A stretch of DNA of 64,000 nucleotides from Sipunculus nudus (taxonomy: Eukaryota; Annelida; Sipuncula; Golfingiida; Sipunculidae): NCBI GenBank assembly GCA_026874595.1, contig JAPPUL010000021.1, positions 62,001 to 126,000 of the forward strand, read 5' to 3'. Under the pieces are notes generated by a model. The model had not been told where the DNA came from. It did no database searches and worked only from the letters and a program-made list of their open reading frames with translations. The translations under genes were made by a program, and so were the position numbers. Shown here piece after piece: positions 13,101 through 28,190 of the stretch (within the stretch, counting starts at the first letter, position 1; each line of letters opens with the position of its first letter).

Positions 13101-16100
13101 GTATTTGTGCATGCGGGTTTTAATTTTTACAAAGTTGCTAAAATTTGCGGGGACCGTGTATGATTAAACAAAAGAGGTCATGGGCAGAAAGGCCATGAAA
13201 CGCCAATTCATATGGTGTACAGTTTATGTGCCTAAAATGTGTAGTTTTGGAGATATGGTTAAACAATGATAGTAGGTACGGGGTTGCTGTGCAGCGCCCC
13301 CTAGCGGTAATTTTCCAAAAACTGAACAATTGCTTTCGAGATATTAGTGTATGACGTAACATGTATCAGTTTCAAAAGGATGCCTGCATATCTGTGGCCT
13401 ATAGGGCATGTCACCGTGAAATCGCGAAATCTCATTCGACGAGAAACGGTGCGAGATTTTGCCAGATTTTTGGTTGGATCACCGAGAACTCACCAAGGGC
13501 TACAAGATGCAAAAATTTTGACCTCTCTAGCATAAAAACTGACAGAGTTAGAAGCTGAAAACTGCAAATTTTCATAATTCAAAGGTTTTACCCCAAAAAT
13601 AGAGAAATCTGGCAATAGCGCACTTTGGCACCTATGCGCAAAAATAAGCCCATGGACCCTAGTTTAAGGTGCTGTGATGGAAATGGCCCAATGTTTAATA
13701 GTTCTGGAGGTATAGCACCACAACAAATTTTCATGTTTTTTCATCTGCAACGCCCCCTGGCGGCCATTTCCAAAATCTGAAAAACCCGTTTCGAGATATT
13801 CTTATGTTACATAAAATATCTCAGAATCAGTAAAATTGCTGCAAATTTGAAAAATATCAGGAAATTCCATGATTTCTCCCCAAAATTGCGTAACCAGGGT
13901 AACAGCGAAATGAGGCAATTTTGCAGTGTTGGAAGTGGCCATGCAGTGGCAAATAAAACGGGCTACAGATAAGGTGCCTACGGCTATTTTTGACGAAGGT
14001 ATGAAGAAAAAACCGTTTTTGAGCTTTTTGGTGACCCTGACCTTGACCCTTGACCGATCATGACCAAAAACAATAGGCTCCCAGAAGAACCGATTATACA
14101 CTCTATCTATAAGTTTCAGGACGATTGGGGCAAAATTGTGGCCTGTAGAGCGGGGACATACAGACAAACAAACAAACGGAACTGATCAACATACTTGTCG
14201 AAATCTCTGATTCCGGCAAGCAATAAACTATAACGCGACAGAAATGGCAAACCGGCCCGCAAAGAGTGCCTGTGGTCACTTATTTTATACGGCGAACGCT
14301 ATAATTTTTGCAGTCACGGGAAAGCGTGTCTGTCTTTCATACTAAAACGCGTGCACGCATGCGTGATGGCATATGTATTTGTGCATGCGGGTTTTAATTT
14401 TTACAAAGTTGCTAAAATTTGCGGGGACCGTGTATGATTAAACAAAAGAGGTCATGGGCAGAAAGGCCATGAAACGCCAATTCATATGGTGTACAGTTTA
14501 TGTGCCTAAAATGTGTAGTTTTGGAGATATGGTTAAACAATGATAGTAGGTACGGGGTTGCTGTGCAGCGCCCCCTAGCGGTAATTTTCCAAAAACTGAA
14601 CAATTGCTTTCGAGATATTAGTGTATGACGTAACATGTATCAGTTTCAAAAGGATGCCTGCATATCTGTGGCCTATAGGGCATGTCACCGTGAAATCGCG
14701 AAATCTCATTCGACGAGAAACGGTGCGAGATTTTGCCAGATTTTTGGTTGGATCACCGAGAACTCACCAAGGGCTACAAGATGCAAAAATTTTGACCTCT
14801 CTAGCATAAAAACTGACAGAGTTAGAAGCTGAAAACTGCAAATTTTCATAATTCAAAGGTTTTACCCCAAAAATAGAGAAATCTGGCAATAGCGCACTTT
14901 GGCACCTATGCGCAAAAATAAGCCCATGGACCCTAGTTTAAGGTGCTGTGATGGAAATGGCCCAATGTTTAATAGTTCTGGAGGTATAGCACCACAACAA
15001 ATTTTCATGTTTTTTCATCTGCAACGCCCCCTGGCGGCCATTTCCAAAATCTGAAAAACCCGTTTCGAGATATTCTTATGTTACATAAAATATCTCAGAA
15101 TCAGTAAAATTGCTGCAAATTTGAAAAATATCAGGAAATTCCATGATTTCTCCCCAAAATTGCGTAACCAGGGTAACAGCGAAATGAGGCAATTTTGCAG
15201 TGTTGGAAGTGGCCATGCAGTGGCAAATAAAACGGGCTACAGATAAGGTGCCTACGGCTATTTTTGACGAAGGTATGAAGAAAAAACCGTTTTTGAGCTT
15301 TTTGGTGACCCTGACCTTGACCCTTGACCGATCATGACCAAAAACAATAGGCTCCCAGAAGAACCGATTATACACTCTATCTATAAGTTTCAGGACGATT
15401 GGGGCAAAATTGTGGCCTGTAGAGCGGGGACATACAGACAAACAAACAAACGGAACTGATCAACATACTTGTCGAAATCTCTGATTCCGGCAAGCAATAA
15501 ACTATAACGCGACAGAAATGGCAAACCGGCCCGCAAAGAGTGCCTGTGGTCACTTATTTTATACGGCGAACGCTATAATTTTTGCAGTCACGGGAAAGCG
15601 TGTCTGTCTTTCATACTAAAACGCGTGCACGCATGCGTGATGGCATATGTATTTGTGCATGCGGGTTTTAATTTTTACAAAGTTGCTAAAATTTGCGGGG
15701 ACCGTGTATGATTAAACAAAAGAGGTCATGGGCAGAAAGGCCATGAAACGCCAATTCATATGGTGTACAGTTTATGTGCCTAAAATGTGTAGTTTTGGAG
15801 ATATGGTTAAACAATGATAGTAGGTACGGGGTTGCTGTGCAGCGCCCCCTAGCGGTAATTTTCCAAAAACTGAACAATTGCTTTCGAGATATTAGTGTAT
15901 GACGTAACATGTATCAGTTTCAAAAGGATGCCTGCATATCTGTGGCCTATAGGGCATGTCACCGTGAAATCGCGAAATCTCATTCGACGAGAAACGGTGC
16001 GAGATTTTGCCAGATTTTTGGTTGGATCACCGAGAACTCACCAAGGGCTACAAGATGCAAAAATTTTGACCTCTCTAGCATAAAAACTGACAGAGTTAGA

Positions 16101-16349
16101 AGCTGAAAACTGCAAATTTTCATAATTCAAAGGTTTTACCCCAAAAATAGAGAAATCTGGCAATAGCGCACTTTGGCACCTATGCGCAAAAATAAGCCCA
16201 TGGACCCTAGTTTAAGGTGCTGTGATGGAAATGGCCCAATGTTTAATAGTTCTGGAGGTATAGCACCACAACAAATTTTCATGTTTTTTCATCTGCAACG
16301 CCCCCTGGCGGCCATTTCCAAAATCTGAAAAACCCGTTTCGAGATATTC

Positions 16350-19300
16350 TTATGTTACATAAAATATCTCAGAATCAGTAAAATTGCTGCAAATTTGAAA
16401 AATATCAGGAAATTCCATGATTTCTCCCCAAAATTGCGTAACCAGGGTAACAGCGAAATGAGGCAATTTTGCAGTGTTGGAACAGGCCATGCAGTGGCAA
16501 ATAAAACGGGCTACAGATAAGGTGCCTACGGCTATTTTTGACGAAGGTATGAAGAAAAAACCGTTTTTGAGCTTTTTGGTGACCCTGACCTTGACCCTTG
16601 ACCGATCATGACCAAAAACAATAGGCTCCCAGAAGAACCGATTATACACTCTATCTATAAGTTTCAGGACGATTGGGGCAAAATTGTGGCCTGTAGAGCG
16701 GGGACATACAGACAAACAAACAAACGGAACTGATCAACATACTTGTCGAAATCTCTGATTCCGGCAAGCAATAAACTATAACGCGACAGAAATGGCAAAC
16801 CGGCCCGCAAAGAGTGCCTGTGGTCACTTATTTTATACGGCGAACGCTATAATTTTTGCAGTCACGGGAAAGCGTGTCTGTCTTTCATACTAAAACGCGT
16901 GCACGCATGCGTGATGGCATATGTATTTGTGCATGCGGGTTTTAATTTTTACAAAGTTGCTAAAATTTGCGGGGACCGTGTATGATTAAACAAAAGAGGT
17001 CATGGGCAGAAAGGCCATGAAACGCCAATTCATATGGTGTACAGTTTATGTGCCTAAAATGTGTAGTTTTGGAGATATGGTTAAACAATGATAGTAGGTA
17101 CGGGGTTGCTGTGCAGCGCCCCCTAGCGGTAATTTTCCAAAAACTGAACAATTGCTTTCGAGATATTAGTGTATGACGTAACATGTATCAGTTTCAAAAG
17201 GATGCCTGCATATCTGTGGCCTATAGGGCATGTCACCGTGAAATCGCGAAATCTCATTCGACGAGAAACGGTGCGAGATTTTGCCAGATTTTTGGTTGGA
17301 TCACCGAGAACTCACCAAGGGCTACAAGATGCAAAAATTTTGACCTCTCTAGCATAAAAACTGACAGAGTTAGAAGCTGAAAACTGCAAATTTTCATAAT
17401 TCAAAGGTTTTACCCCAAAAATAGAGAAATCTGGCAATAGCGCACTTTGGCACCTATGCGCAAAAATAAGCCCATGGACCCTAGTTTAAGGTGCTGTGAT
17501 GGAAATGGCCCAATGTTTAATAGTTCTGGAGGTATAGCACCACAACAAATTTTCATGTTTTTTCATCTGCAACGCCCCCTGGCGGCCATTTCCAAAATCT
17601 GAAAAACCCGTTTCGAGATATTCTTATGTTACATAAAATATCTCAGAATCAGTAAAATTGCTGCAAATTTGAAAAATATCAGGAAATTCCATGATTTCTC
17701 CCCCAAAATTGCGTAACCAGGGTAACAGCGACATGAGGCAATTTTGCAGTGTTGGAAGTGGCCATGCAGTGGCAAATAAAACGGGCTACAGATAAGGTGC
17801 CTACGGCTATTTTTGACGAAGGTATGAAGAAAAAACCGTTTTTGAGCTTTTTGGTGACCCTGACCTTGACCCTTGACCGATCATGACCAAAAACAATAGG
17901 CTCCCAGAAGAACCGATTATACACTCTATCTATAAGTTTCAGGACGATTGGGGCAAAATTGTGGCCTGTAGAGCGGGGACATACAGACAAACAAACAAAC
18001 GGAACTGATCAACATACTTGTCGAAATCTCTGATTCCGGCAAGCAATAAACTATAACGCGACAGAAATGGCAAACCGGCCCGCAAAGAGTGCCTGTGGTC
18101 ACTTATTTTATACGGCGAACGCTATAATTTTTGCAGTCACGGGAAAGCGTGTCTGTCTTTCATACTAAAACGCGTGCACGCATGCGTGATGGCATATGTA
18201 TTTGTGCATGCGGGTTTTAATTTTTACAAAGTTGCTAAAATTTGCGGGGACCGTGTATGATTAAACAAAAGAGGTCATGGGCAGAAAGGCCATGAAACGC
18301 CAATTCATATGGTGTACAGTTTATGTGCCTAAAATGTGTAGTTTTGGAGATATGGTTAAACAATGATAGTAGGTACGGGGTTGCTGTGCAGCGCCCCCTA
18401 GCGGTAATTTTCCAAAAACTGAACAATTGCTTTCGAGATATTAGTGTATGACGTAACATGTATCAGTTTCAAAAGGATGCCTGCATATCTGTGGCCTATA
18501 GGGCATGTCACCGTGAAATCGCGAAATCTCATTCGACGAGAAACGGTGCGAGATTTTGCCAGATTTTTGGTTGGATCACCGAGAACTCACCAAGGGCTAC
18601 AAGATGCAAAAATTTTGACCTCTCTAGCATAAAAACTGACAGAGTTAGAAGCTGAAAACTGCAAATTTTCATAATTCAAAGGTTTTACCCCAAAAATAGA
18701 GAAATCTGGCAATAGCGCACTTTGGCACCTATGCGCAAAAATAAGCCCATGGACCCTAGTTTAAGGTGCTGTGATGGAAATGGCCCAATGTTTAATAGTT
18801 CTGGAGGTATAGCACCACAACAAATTTTCATGTTTTTTCATCTGCAACGCCCCCTGGCGGCCATTTCCAAAATCTGAAAAACCCGTTTCGAGATATTCTT
18901 ATGTTACATAAAATATCTCAGAATCAGTAAAATTGCTGCAAATTTGAAAAATATCAGGAAATTCCATGATTTCTCCCCCAAAATTGCGTAACCAGGGTAA
19001 CAGCGACATGAGGCAATTTTGCAGTGTTGGAAGTGGCCATGCAGTGGCAAATAAAACGGGCTACAGATAAGGTGCCTACGGCTATTTTTGACGAAGGTAT
19101 GAAGAAAAAACCGTTTTTGAGCTTTTTGGTGACCCTGACCTTGACCCTTGACCGATCATGACCAAAAACAATAGGCTCCCAGAAGAACCGATTATACACT
19201 CTATCTATAAGTTTCAGGACGATTGGGGCAAAATTGTGGCCTGTAGAGCGGGGACATACAGACAAACAAACAAACGGAACTGATCAACATACTTGTCGAA

Positions 19301-22300
19301 ATCTCTGATTCCGGCAAGCAATAAACTATAACGCGACAGAAATGGCAAACCGGCCCGCAAAGAGTGCCTGTGGTCACTTATTTTATACGGCGAACGCTAT
19401 AATTTTTGCAGTCACGGGAAAGCGTGTCTGTCTTTCATACTAAAACGCGTGCACGCATGCGTGATGGCATATGTATTTGTGCATGCGGGTTTTAATTTTT
19501 ACAAAGTTGCTAAAATTTGCGGGGACCGTGTATGATTAAACAAAAGAGGTCATGGGCAGAAAGGCCATGAAACGCCAATTCATATGGTGTACAGTTTATG
19601 TGCCTAAAATGTGTAGTTTTGGAGATATGGTTAAACAATGATAGTAGGTACGGGGTTGCTGTGCAGCGCCCCCTAGCGGTAATTTTCCAAAAACTGAACA
19701 ATTGCTTTCGAGATATTAGTGTATGACGTAACATGTATCAGTTTCAAAAGGATGCCTGCATATCTGTGGCCTATAGGGCATGTCACCGTGAAATCGCGAA
19801 ATCTCATTCGACGAGAAACGGTGCGAGATTTTGCCAGATTTTTGGTTGGATCACCGAGAACTCACCAAGGGCTACAAGATGCAAAAATTTTGACCTCTCT
19901 AGCATAAAAACTGACAGAGTTAGAAGCTGAAAACTGCAAATTTTCATAATTCAAAGGTTTTACCCCAAAAATAGAGAAATCTGGCAATAGCGCACTTTGG
20001 CACCTATGCGCAAAAATAAGCCCATGGACCCTAGTTTAAGGTGCTGTGATGGAAATGGCCCAATGTTTAATAGTTCTGGAGGTATAGCACCACAACAAAT
20101 TTTCATGTTTTTTCATCTGCAACGCCCCCTGGCGGCCATTTCCAAAATCTGAAAAACCCGTTTCGAGATATTCTTATGTTACATAAAATATCTCAGAATC
20201 AGTAAAATTGCTGCAAATTTGAAAAATATCAGGAAATTCCATGATTTCTCCCCAAAATTGCGTAACCAGGGTAACAGCGAAATGAGGCAATTTTGCAGTG
20301 TTGGAAGTGGCCATGCAGTGGCAAATAAAACGGGCTACAGATAAGGTGCCTACGGCTATTTTTGACGAAGGTATGAAGAAAAAACCGTTTTTGAGCTTTT
20401 TGGTGACCCTGACCTTGACCCTTGACCGATCATGACCAAAAACAATAGGCTCCCAGAAGAACCGATTATACACTCTATCTATAAGTTTCAGGACGATTGG
20501 GGCAAAATTGTGGCCTGTAGAGCGGGGACATACAGACAAACAAACAAACGGAACTGATCAACATACTTGTCGAAATCTCTGATTCCGGCAAGCAATAAAC
20601 TATAACGCGACAGAAATGGCAAACCGGCCCGCAAAGAGTGCCTGTGGTCACTTATTTTATACGGCGAACGCTATAATTTTTGCAGTCACGGGAAAGCGTG
20701 TCTGTCTTTCATACTAAAACGCGTGCACGCATGCGTGATGGCATATGTATTTGTGCATGCGGGTTTTAATTTTTACAAAGTTGCTAAAATTTGCGGGGAC
20801 CGTGTATGATTAAACAAAAGAGGTCATGGGCAGAAAGGCCATGAAACGCCAATTCATATGGTGTACAGTTTATGTGCCTAAAATGTGTAGTTTTGGAGAT
20901 ATGGTTAAACAATGATAGTAGGTACGGGGTTGCTGTGCAGCGCCCCCTAGCGGTAATTTTCCAAAAACTGAACAATTGCTTTCGAGATATTAGTGTATGA
21001 CGTAACATGTATCAGTTTCAAAAGGATGCCTGCATATCTGTGGCCTATAGGGCATGTCACCGTGAAATCGCGAAATCTCATTCGACGAGAAACGGTGCGA
21101 GATTTTGCCAGATTTTTGGTTGGATCACCGAGAACTCACCAAGGGCTACAAGATGCAAAAATTTTGACCTCTCTAGCATAAAAACTGACAGAGTTAGAAG
21201 CTGAAAACTGCAAATTTTCATAATTCAAAGGTTTTACCCCAAAAATAGAGAAATCTGGCAATAGCGCACTTTGGCACCTATGCGCAAAAATAAGCCCATG
21301 GACCCTAGTTTAAGGTGCTGTGATGGAAATGGCCCAATGTTTAATAGTTCTGGAGGTATAGCACCACAACAAATTTTCATGTTTTTTCATCTGCAACGCC
21401 CCCTGGCGGCCATTTCCAAAATCTGAAAAACCCGTTTCGAGATATTCTTATGTTACATAAAATATCTCAGAATCAGTAAAATTGCTGCAAATTTGAAAAA
21501 TATCAGGAAATTCCATGATTTCTCCCCAAAATTGCGTAACCAGGGTAACAGCGAAATGAGGCAATTTTGCAGTGTTGGAAGTGGCCATGCAGTGGCAAAT
21601 AAAACGGGCTACAGATAAGGTGCCTACGGCTATTTTTGACGAAGGTATGAAGAAAAAACCGTTTTTGAGCTTTTTGGTGACCCTGACCTTGACCCTTGAC
21701 CGATCATGACCAAAAACAATAGGCTCCCAGAAGAACCGATTATACACTCTATCTATAAGTTTCAGGACGATTGGGGCAAAATTGTGGCCTGTAGAGCGGG
21801 GACATACAGACAAACAAACAAACGGAACTGATCAACATACTTGTCGAAATCTCTGATTCCGGCAAGCAATAAACTATAACGCGACAGAAATGGCAAACCG
21901 GCCCGCAAAGAGTGCCTGTGGTCACTTATTTTATACGGCGAACGCTATAATTTTTGCAGTCACGGGAAAGCGTGTCTGTCTTTCATACTAAAACGCGTGC
22001 ACGCATGCGTGATGGCATATGTATTTGTGCATGCGGGTTTTAATTTTTACAAAGTTGCTAAAATTTGCGGGGACCGTGTATGATTAAACAAAAGAGGTCA
22101 TGGGCAGAAAGGCCATGAAACGCCAATTCATATGGTGTACAGTTTATGTGCCTAAAATGTGTAGTTTTGGAGATATGGTTAAACAATGATAGTAGGTACG
22201 GGGTTGCTGTGCAGCGCCCCCTAGCGGTAATTTTCCAAAAACTGAACAATTGCTTTCGAGATATTAGTGTATGACGTAACATGTATCAGTTTCAAAAGGA

Positions 22301-23995
22301 TGCCTGCATATCTGTGGCCTATAGGGCATGTCACCGTGAAATCGCGAAATCTCATTCGACGAGAAACGGTGCGAGATTTTGCCAGATTTTTGGTTGGATC
22401 ACCGAGAACTCACCAAGGGCTACAAGATGCAAAAATTTTGACCTCTCTAGCATAAAAACTGACAGAGTTAGAAGCTGAAAACTGCAAATTTTCATAATTC
22501 AAAGGTTTTACCCCAAAAATAGAGAAATCTGGCAATAGCGCACTTTGGCACCTATGCGCAAAAATAAGCCCATGGACCCTAGTTTAAGGTGCTGTGATGG
22601 AAATGGCCCAATGTTTAATAGTTCTGGAGGTATAGCACCACAACAAATTTTCATGTTTTTTCATCTGCAACGCCCCCTGGCGGCCATTTCCAAAATCTGA
22701 AAAACCCGTTTCGAGATATTCTTATGTTACATAAAATATCTCAGAATCAGTAAAATTGCTGCAAATTTGAAAAATATCAGGAAATTCCATGATTTCTCCC
22801 CAAAATTGCGTAACCAGGGTAACAGCGAAATGAGGCAATTTTGCAGTGTTGGAAGTGGCCATGCAGTGGCAAATAAAACGGGCTACAGATAAGGTGCCTA
22901 CGGCTATTTTTGACGAAGGTATGAAGAAAAAACCGTTTTTGAGCTTTTTGGTGACCCTGACCTTGACCCTTGACCGATCATGACCAAAAACAATAGGCTC
23001 CCAGAAGAACCGATTATACACTCTATCTATAAGTTTCAGGACGATTGGGGCAAAATTGTGGCCTGTAGAGCGGGGACATACAGACAAACAAACAAACGGA
23101 ACTGATCAACATACTTGTCGAAATCTCTGATTCCGGCAAGCAATAAACTATAACGCGACAGAAATGGCAAACCGGCCCGCAAAGAGTGCCTGTGGTCACT
23201 TATTTTATACGGCGAACGCTATAATTTTTGCAGTCACGGGAAAGCGTGTCTGTCTTTCATACTAAAACGCGTGCACGCATGCGTGATGGCATATGTATTT
23301 GTGCATGCGGGTTTTAATTTTTACAAAGTTGCTAAAATTTGCGGGGACCGTGTATGATTAAACAAAAGAGGTCATGGGCAGAAAGGCCATGAAACGCCAA
23401 TTCATATGGTGTACAGTTTATGTGCCTAAAATGTGTAGTTTTGGAGATATGGTTAAACAATGATAGTAGGTACGGGGTTGCTGTGCAGCGCCCCCTAGCG
23501 GTAATTTTCCAAAAACTGAACAATTGCTTTCGAGATATTAGTGTATGACGTAACATGTATCAGTTTCAAAAGGATGCCTGCATATCTGTGGCCTATAGGG
23601 CATGTCACCGTGAAATCGCGAAATCTCATTCGACGAGAAACGGTGCGAGATTTTGCCAGATTTTTGGTTGGATCACCGAGAACTCACCAAGGGCTACAAG
23701 ATGCAAAAATTTTGACCTCTCTAGCATAAAAACTGACAGAGTTAGAAGCTGAAAACTGCAAATTTTCATAATTCAAAGGTTTTACCCCAAAAATAGAGAA
23801 ATCTGGCAATAGCGCACTTTGGCACCTATGCGCAAAAATAAGCCCATGGACCCTAGTTTAAGGTGCTGTGATGGAAATGGCCCAATGTTTAATAGTTCTG
23901 GAGGTATAGCACCACAACAAATTTTCATGTTTTTTCATCTGCAACGCCCCCTGGCGGCCATTTCCAAAATCTGAAAAACCCGTTTCGAGATATTC
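16350..23995. repeat. Higher-order repeat in array A, copy 1 (6 units, 7,646 bp)
   Basis: Unit phase is arbitrary. The block starts with a unit carrying ACAGG in place of GTGGC-type sequence (near 16482). Two units follow, each with a fifth C in the CTCCCC run (17700-17704 and 18975-18979) and an A-to-C change (17732 and 19007). Three ordinary units complete the block. The next block repeats this marker order at exactly 7,646 bp. Confidence 0.85.
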
Positions 23996-26900
23996 TTATG
24001 TTACATAAAATATCTCAGAATCAGTAAAATTGCTGCAAATTTGAAAAATATCAGGAAATTCCATGATTTCTCCCCAAAATTGCGTAACCAGGGTAACAGC
24101 GAAATGAGGCAATTTTGCAGTGTTGGAACAGGCCATGCAGTGGCAAATAAAACGGGCTACAGATAAGGTGCCTACGGCTATTTTTGACGAAGGTATGAAG
24201 AAAAAACCGTTTTTGAGCTTTTTGGTGACCCTGACCTTGACCCTTGACCGATCATGACCAAAAACAATAGGCTCCCAGAAGAACCGATTATACACTCTAT
24301 CTATAAGTTTCAGGACGATTGGGGCAAAATTGTGGCCTGTAGAGCGGGGACATACAGACAAACAAACAAACGGAACTGATCAACATACTTGTCGAAATCT
24401 CTGATTCCGGCAAGCAATAAACTATAACGCGACAGAAATGGCAAACCGGCCCGCAAAGAGTGCCTGTGGTCACTTATTTTATACGGCGAACGCTATAATT
24501 TTTGCAGTCACGGGAAAGCGTGTCTGTCTTTCATACTAAAACGCGTGCACGCATGCGTGATGGCATATGTATTTGTGCATGCGGGTTTTAATTTTTACAA
24601 AGTTGCTAAAATTTGCGGGGACCGTGTATGATTAAACAAAAGAGGTCATGGGCAGAAAGGCCATGAAACGCCAATTCATATGGTGTACAGTTTATGTGCC
24701 TAAAATGTGTAGTTTTGGAGATATGGTTAAACAATGATAGTAGGTACGGGGTTGCTGTGCAGCGCCCCCTAGCGGTAATTTTCCAAAAACTGAACAATTG
24801 CTTTCGAGATATTAGTGTATGACGTAACATGTATCAGTTTCAAAAGGATGCCTGCATATCTGTGGCCTATAGGGCATGTCACCGTGAAATCGCGAAATCT
24901 CATTCGACGAGAAACGGTGCGAGATTTTGCCAGATTTTTGGTTGGATCACCGAGAACTCACCAAGGGCTACAAGATGCAAAAATTTTGACCTCTCTAGCA
25001 TAAAAACTGACAGAGTTAGAAGCTGAAAACTGCAAATTTTCATAATTCAAAGGTTTTACCCCAAAAATAGAGAAATCTGGCAATAGCGCACTTTGGCACC
25101 TATGCGCAAAAATAAGCCCATGGACCCTAGTTTAAGGTGCTGTGATGGAAATGGCCCAATGTTTAATAGTTCTGGAGGTATAGCACCACAACAAATTTTC
25201 ATGTTTTTTCATCTGCAACGCCCCCTGGCGGCCATTTCCAAAATCTGAAAAACCCGTTTCGAGATATTCTTATGTTACATAAAATATCTCAGAATCAGTA
25301 AAATTGCTGCAAATTTGAAAAATATCAGGAAATTCCATGATTTCTCCCCCAAAATTGCGTAACCAGGGTAACAGCGACATGAGGCAATTTTGCAGTGTTG
25401 GAAGTGGCCATGCAGTGGCAAATAAAACGGGCTACAGATAAGGTGCCTACGGCTATTTTTGACGAAGGTATGAAGAAAAAACCGTTTTTGAGCTTTTTGG
25501 TGACCCTGACCTTGACCCTTGACCGATCATGACCAAAAACAATAGGCTCCCAGAAGAACCGATTATACACTCTATCTATAAGTTTCAGGACGATTGGGGC
25601 AAAATTGTGGCCTGTAGAGCGGGGACATACAGACAAACAAACAAACGGAACTGATCAACATACTTGTCGAAATCTCTGATTCCGGCAAGCAATAAACTAT
25701 AACGCGACAGAAATGGCAAACCGGCCCGCAAAGAGTGCCTGTGGTCACTTATTTTATACGGCGAACGCTATAATTTTTGCAGTCACGGGAAAGCGTGTCT
25801 GTCTTTCATACTAAAACGCGTGCACGCATGCGTGATGGCATATGTATTTGTGCATGCGGGTTTTAATTTTTACAAAGTTGCTAAAATTTGCGGGGACCGT
25901 GTATGATTAAACAAAAGAGGTCATGGGCAGAAAGGCCATGAAACGCCAATTCATATGGTGTACAGTTTATGTGCCTAAAATGTGTAGTTTTGGAGATATG
26001 GTTAAACAATGATAGTAGGTACGGGGTTGCTGTGCAGCGCCCCCTAGCGGTAATTTTCCAAAAACTGAACAATTGCTTTCGAGATATTAGTGTATGACGT
26101 AACATGTATCAGTTTCAAAAGGATGCCTGCATATCTGTGGCCTATAGGGCATGTCACCGTGAAATCGCGAAATCTCATTCGACGAGAAACGGTGCGAGAT
26201 TTTGCCAGATTTTTGGTTGGATCACCGAGAACTCACCAAGGGCTACAAGATGCAAAAATTTTGACCTCTCTAGCATAAAAACTGACAGAGTTAGAAGCTG
26301 AAAACTGCAAATTTTCATAATTCAAAGGTTTTACCCCAAAAATAGAGAAATCTGGCAATAGCGCACTTTGGCACCTATGCGCAAAAATAAGCCCATGGAC
26401 CCTAGTTTAAGGTGCTGTGATGGAAATGGCCCAATGTTTAATAGTTCTGGAGGTATAGCACCACAACAAATTTTCATGTTTTTTCATCTGCAACGCCCCC
26501 TGGCGGCCATTTCCAAAATCTGAAAAACCCGTTTCGAGATATTCTTATGTTACATAAAATATCTCAGAATCAGTAAAATTGCTGCAAATTTGAAAAATAT
26601 CAGGAAATTCCATGATTTCTCCCCCAAAATTGCGTAACCAGGGTAACAGCGACATGAGGCAATTTTGCAGTGTTGGAAGTGGCCATGCAGTGGCAAATAA
26701 AACGGGCTACAGATAAGGTGCCTACGGCTATTTTTGACGAAGGTATGAAGAAAAAACCGTTTTTGAGCTTTTTGGTGACCCTGACCTTGACCCTTGACCG
26801 ATCATGACCAAAAACAATAGGCTCCCAGAAGAACCGATTATACACTCTATCTATAAGTTTCAGGACGATTGGGGCAAAATTGTGGCCTGTAGAGCGGGGA

Positions 26901-27819
26901 CATACAGACAAACAAACAAACGGAACTGATCAACATACTTGTCGAAATCTCTGATTCCGGCAAGCAATAAACTATAACGCGACAGAAATGGCAAACCGGC
27001 CCGCAAAGAGTGCCTGTGGTCACTTATTTTATACGGCGAACGCTATAATTTTTGCAGTCACGGGAAAGCGTGTCTGTCTTTCATACTAAAACGCGTGCAC
27101 GCATGCGTGATGGCATATGTATTTGTGCATGCGGGTTTTAATTTTTACAAAGTTGCTAAAATTTGCGGGGACCGTGTATGATTAAACAAAAGAGGTCATG
27201 GGCAGAAAGGCCATGAAACGCCAATTCATATGGTGTACAGTTTATGTGCCTAAAATGTGTAGTTTTGGAGATATGGTTAAACAATGATAGTAGGTACGGG
27301 GTTGCTGTGCAGCGCCCCCTAGCGGTAATTTTCCAAAAACTGAACAATTGCTTTCGAGATATTAGTGTATGACGTAACATGTATCAGTTTCAAAAGGATG
27401 CCTGCATATCTGTGGCCTATAGGGCATGTCACCGTGAAATCGCGAAATCTCATTCGACGAGAAACGGTGCGAGATTTTGCCAGATTTTTGGTTGGATCAC
27501 CGAGAACTCACCAAGGGCTACAAGATGCAAAAATTTTGACCTCTCTAGCATAAAAACTGACAGAGTTAGAAGCTGAAAACTGCAAATTTTCATAATTCAA
27601 AGGTTTTACCCCAAAAATAGAGAAATCTGGCAATAGCGCACTTTGGCACCTATGCGCAAAAATAAGCCCATGGACCCTAGTTTAAGGTGCTGTGATGGAA
27701 ATGGCCCAATGTTTAATAGTTCTGGAGGTATAGCACCACAACAAATTTTCATGTTTTTTCATCTGCAACGCCCCCTGGCGGCCATTTCCAAAATCTGAAA
27801 AACCCGTTTCGAGATATTC
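23996..27819. repeat. Higher-order repeat in array A, partial copy 2 (3 units)
   Basis: The ACAGG marker returns near 24128, and the two extra-C markers return at 25346-25350 and 26621-26625. All are offset by exactly 7,646 bp from copy 1. The fourth unit, from 27820, has its own changes (27898 and 27998), so the higher-order period ends or diverges there. Confidence 0.85.
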
Positions 27820-28190
27820 TTATGTTACATAAAATATCTCAGAATCAGTAAAATTGCTGCAAATTTGAAAAATATCAGGAAATTCCATGATTTCTCCACA
27901 AAATTGCGTAACCAGGGTAACAGCGAAATGAGGCAATTTTGCAGTGTTGGAAGTGGCCATGCAGTGGCAAATAAAACGGGCTACAGATAAGGTGCCTTCG
28001 GCTATTTTTGACGAAGGTATGAAGAAAAAACCGTTTTTGAGCTTTTTGGTGACCCTGACCTTGACCCTTGACCGATCATGACCAAAAACAATAGGCTCCC
28101 AGAAGAACCGATTATACACTCTATCTATAAGTTTCAGGACGATTGGGGCAAAATTGTGGCCTGTAGAGCGGGGACATACAGACAAACAAA

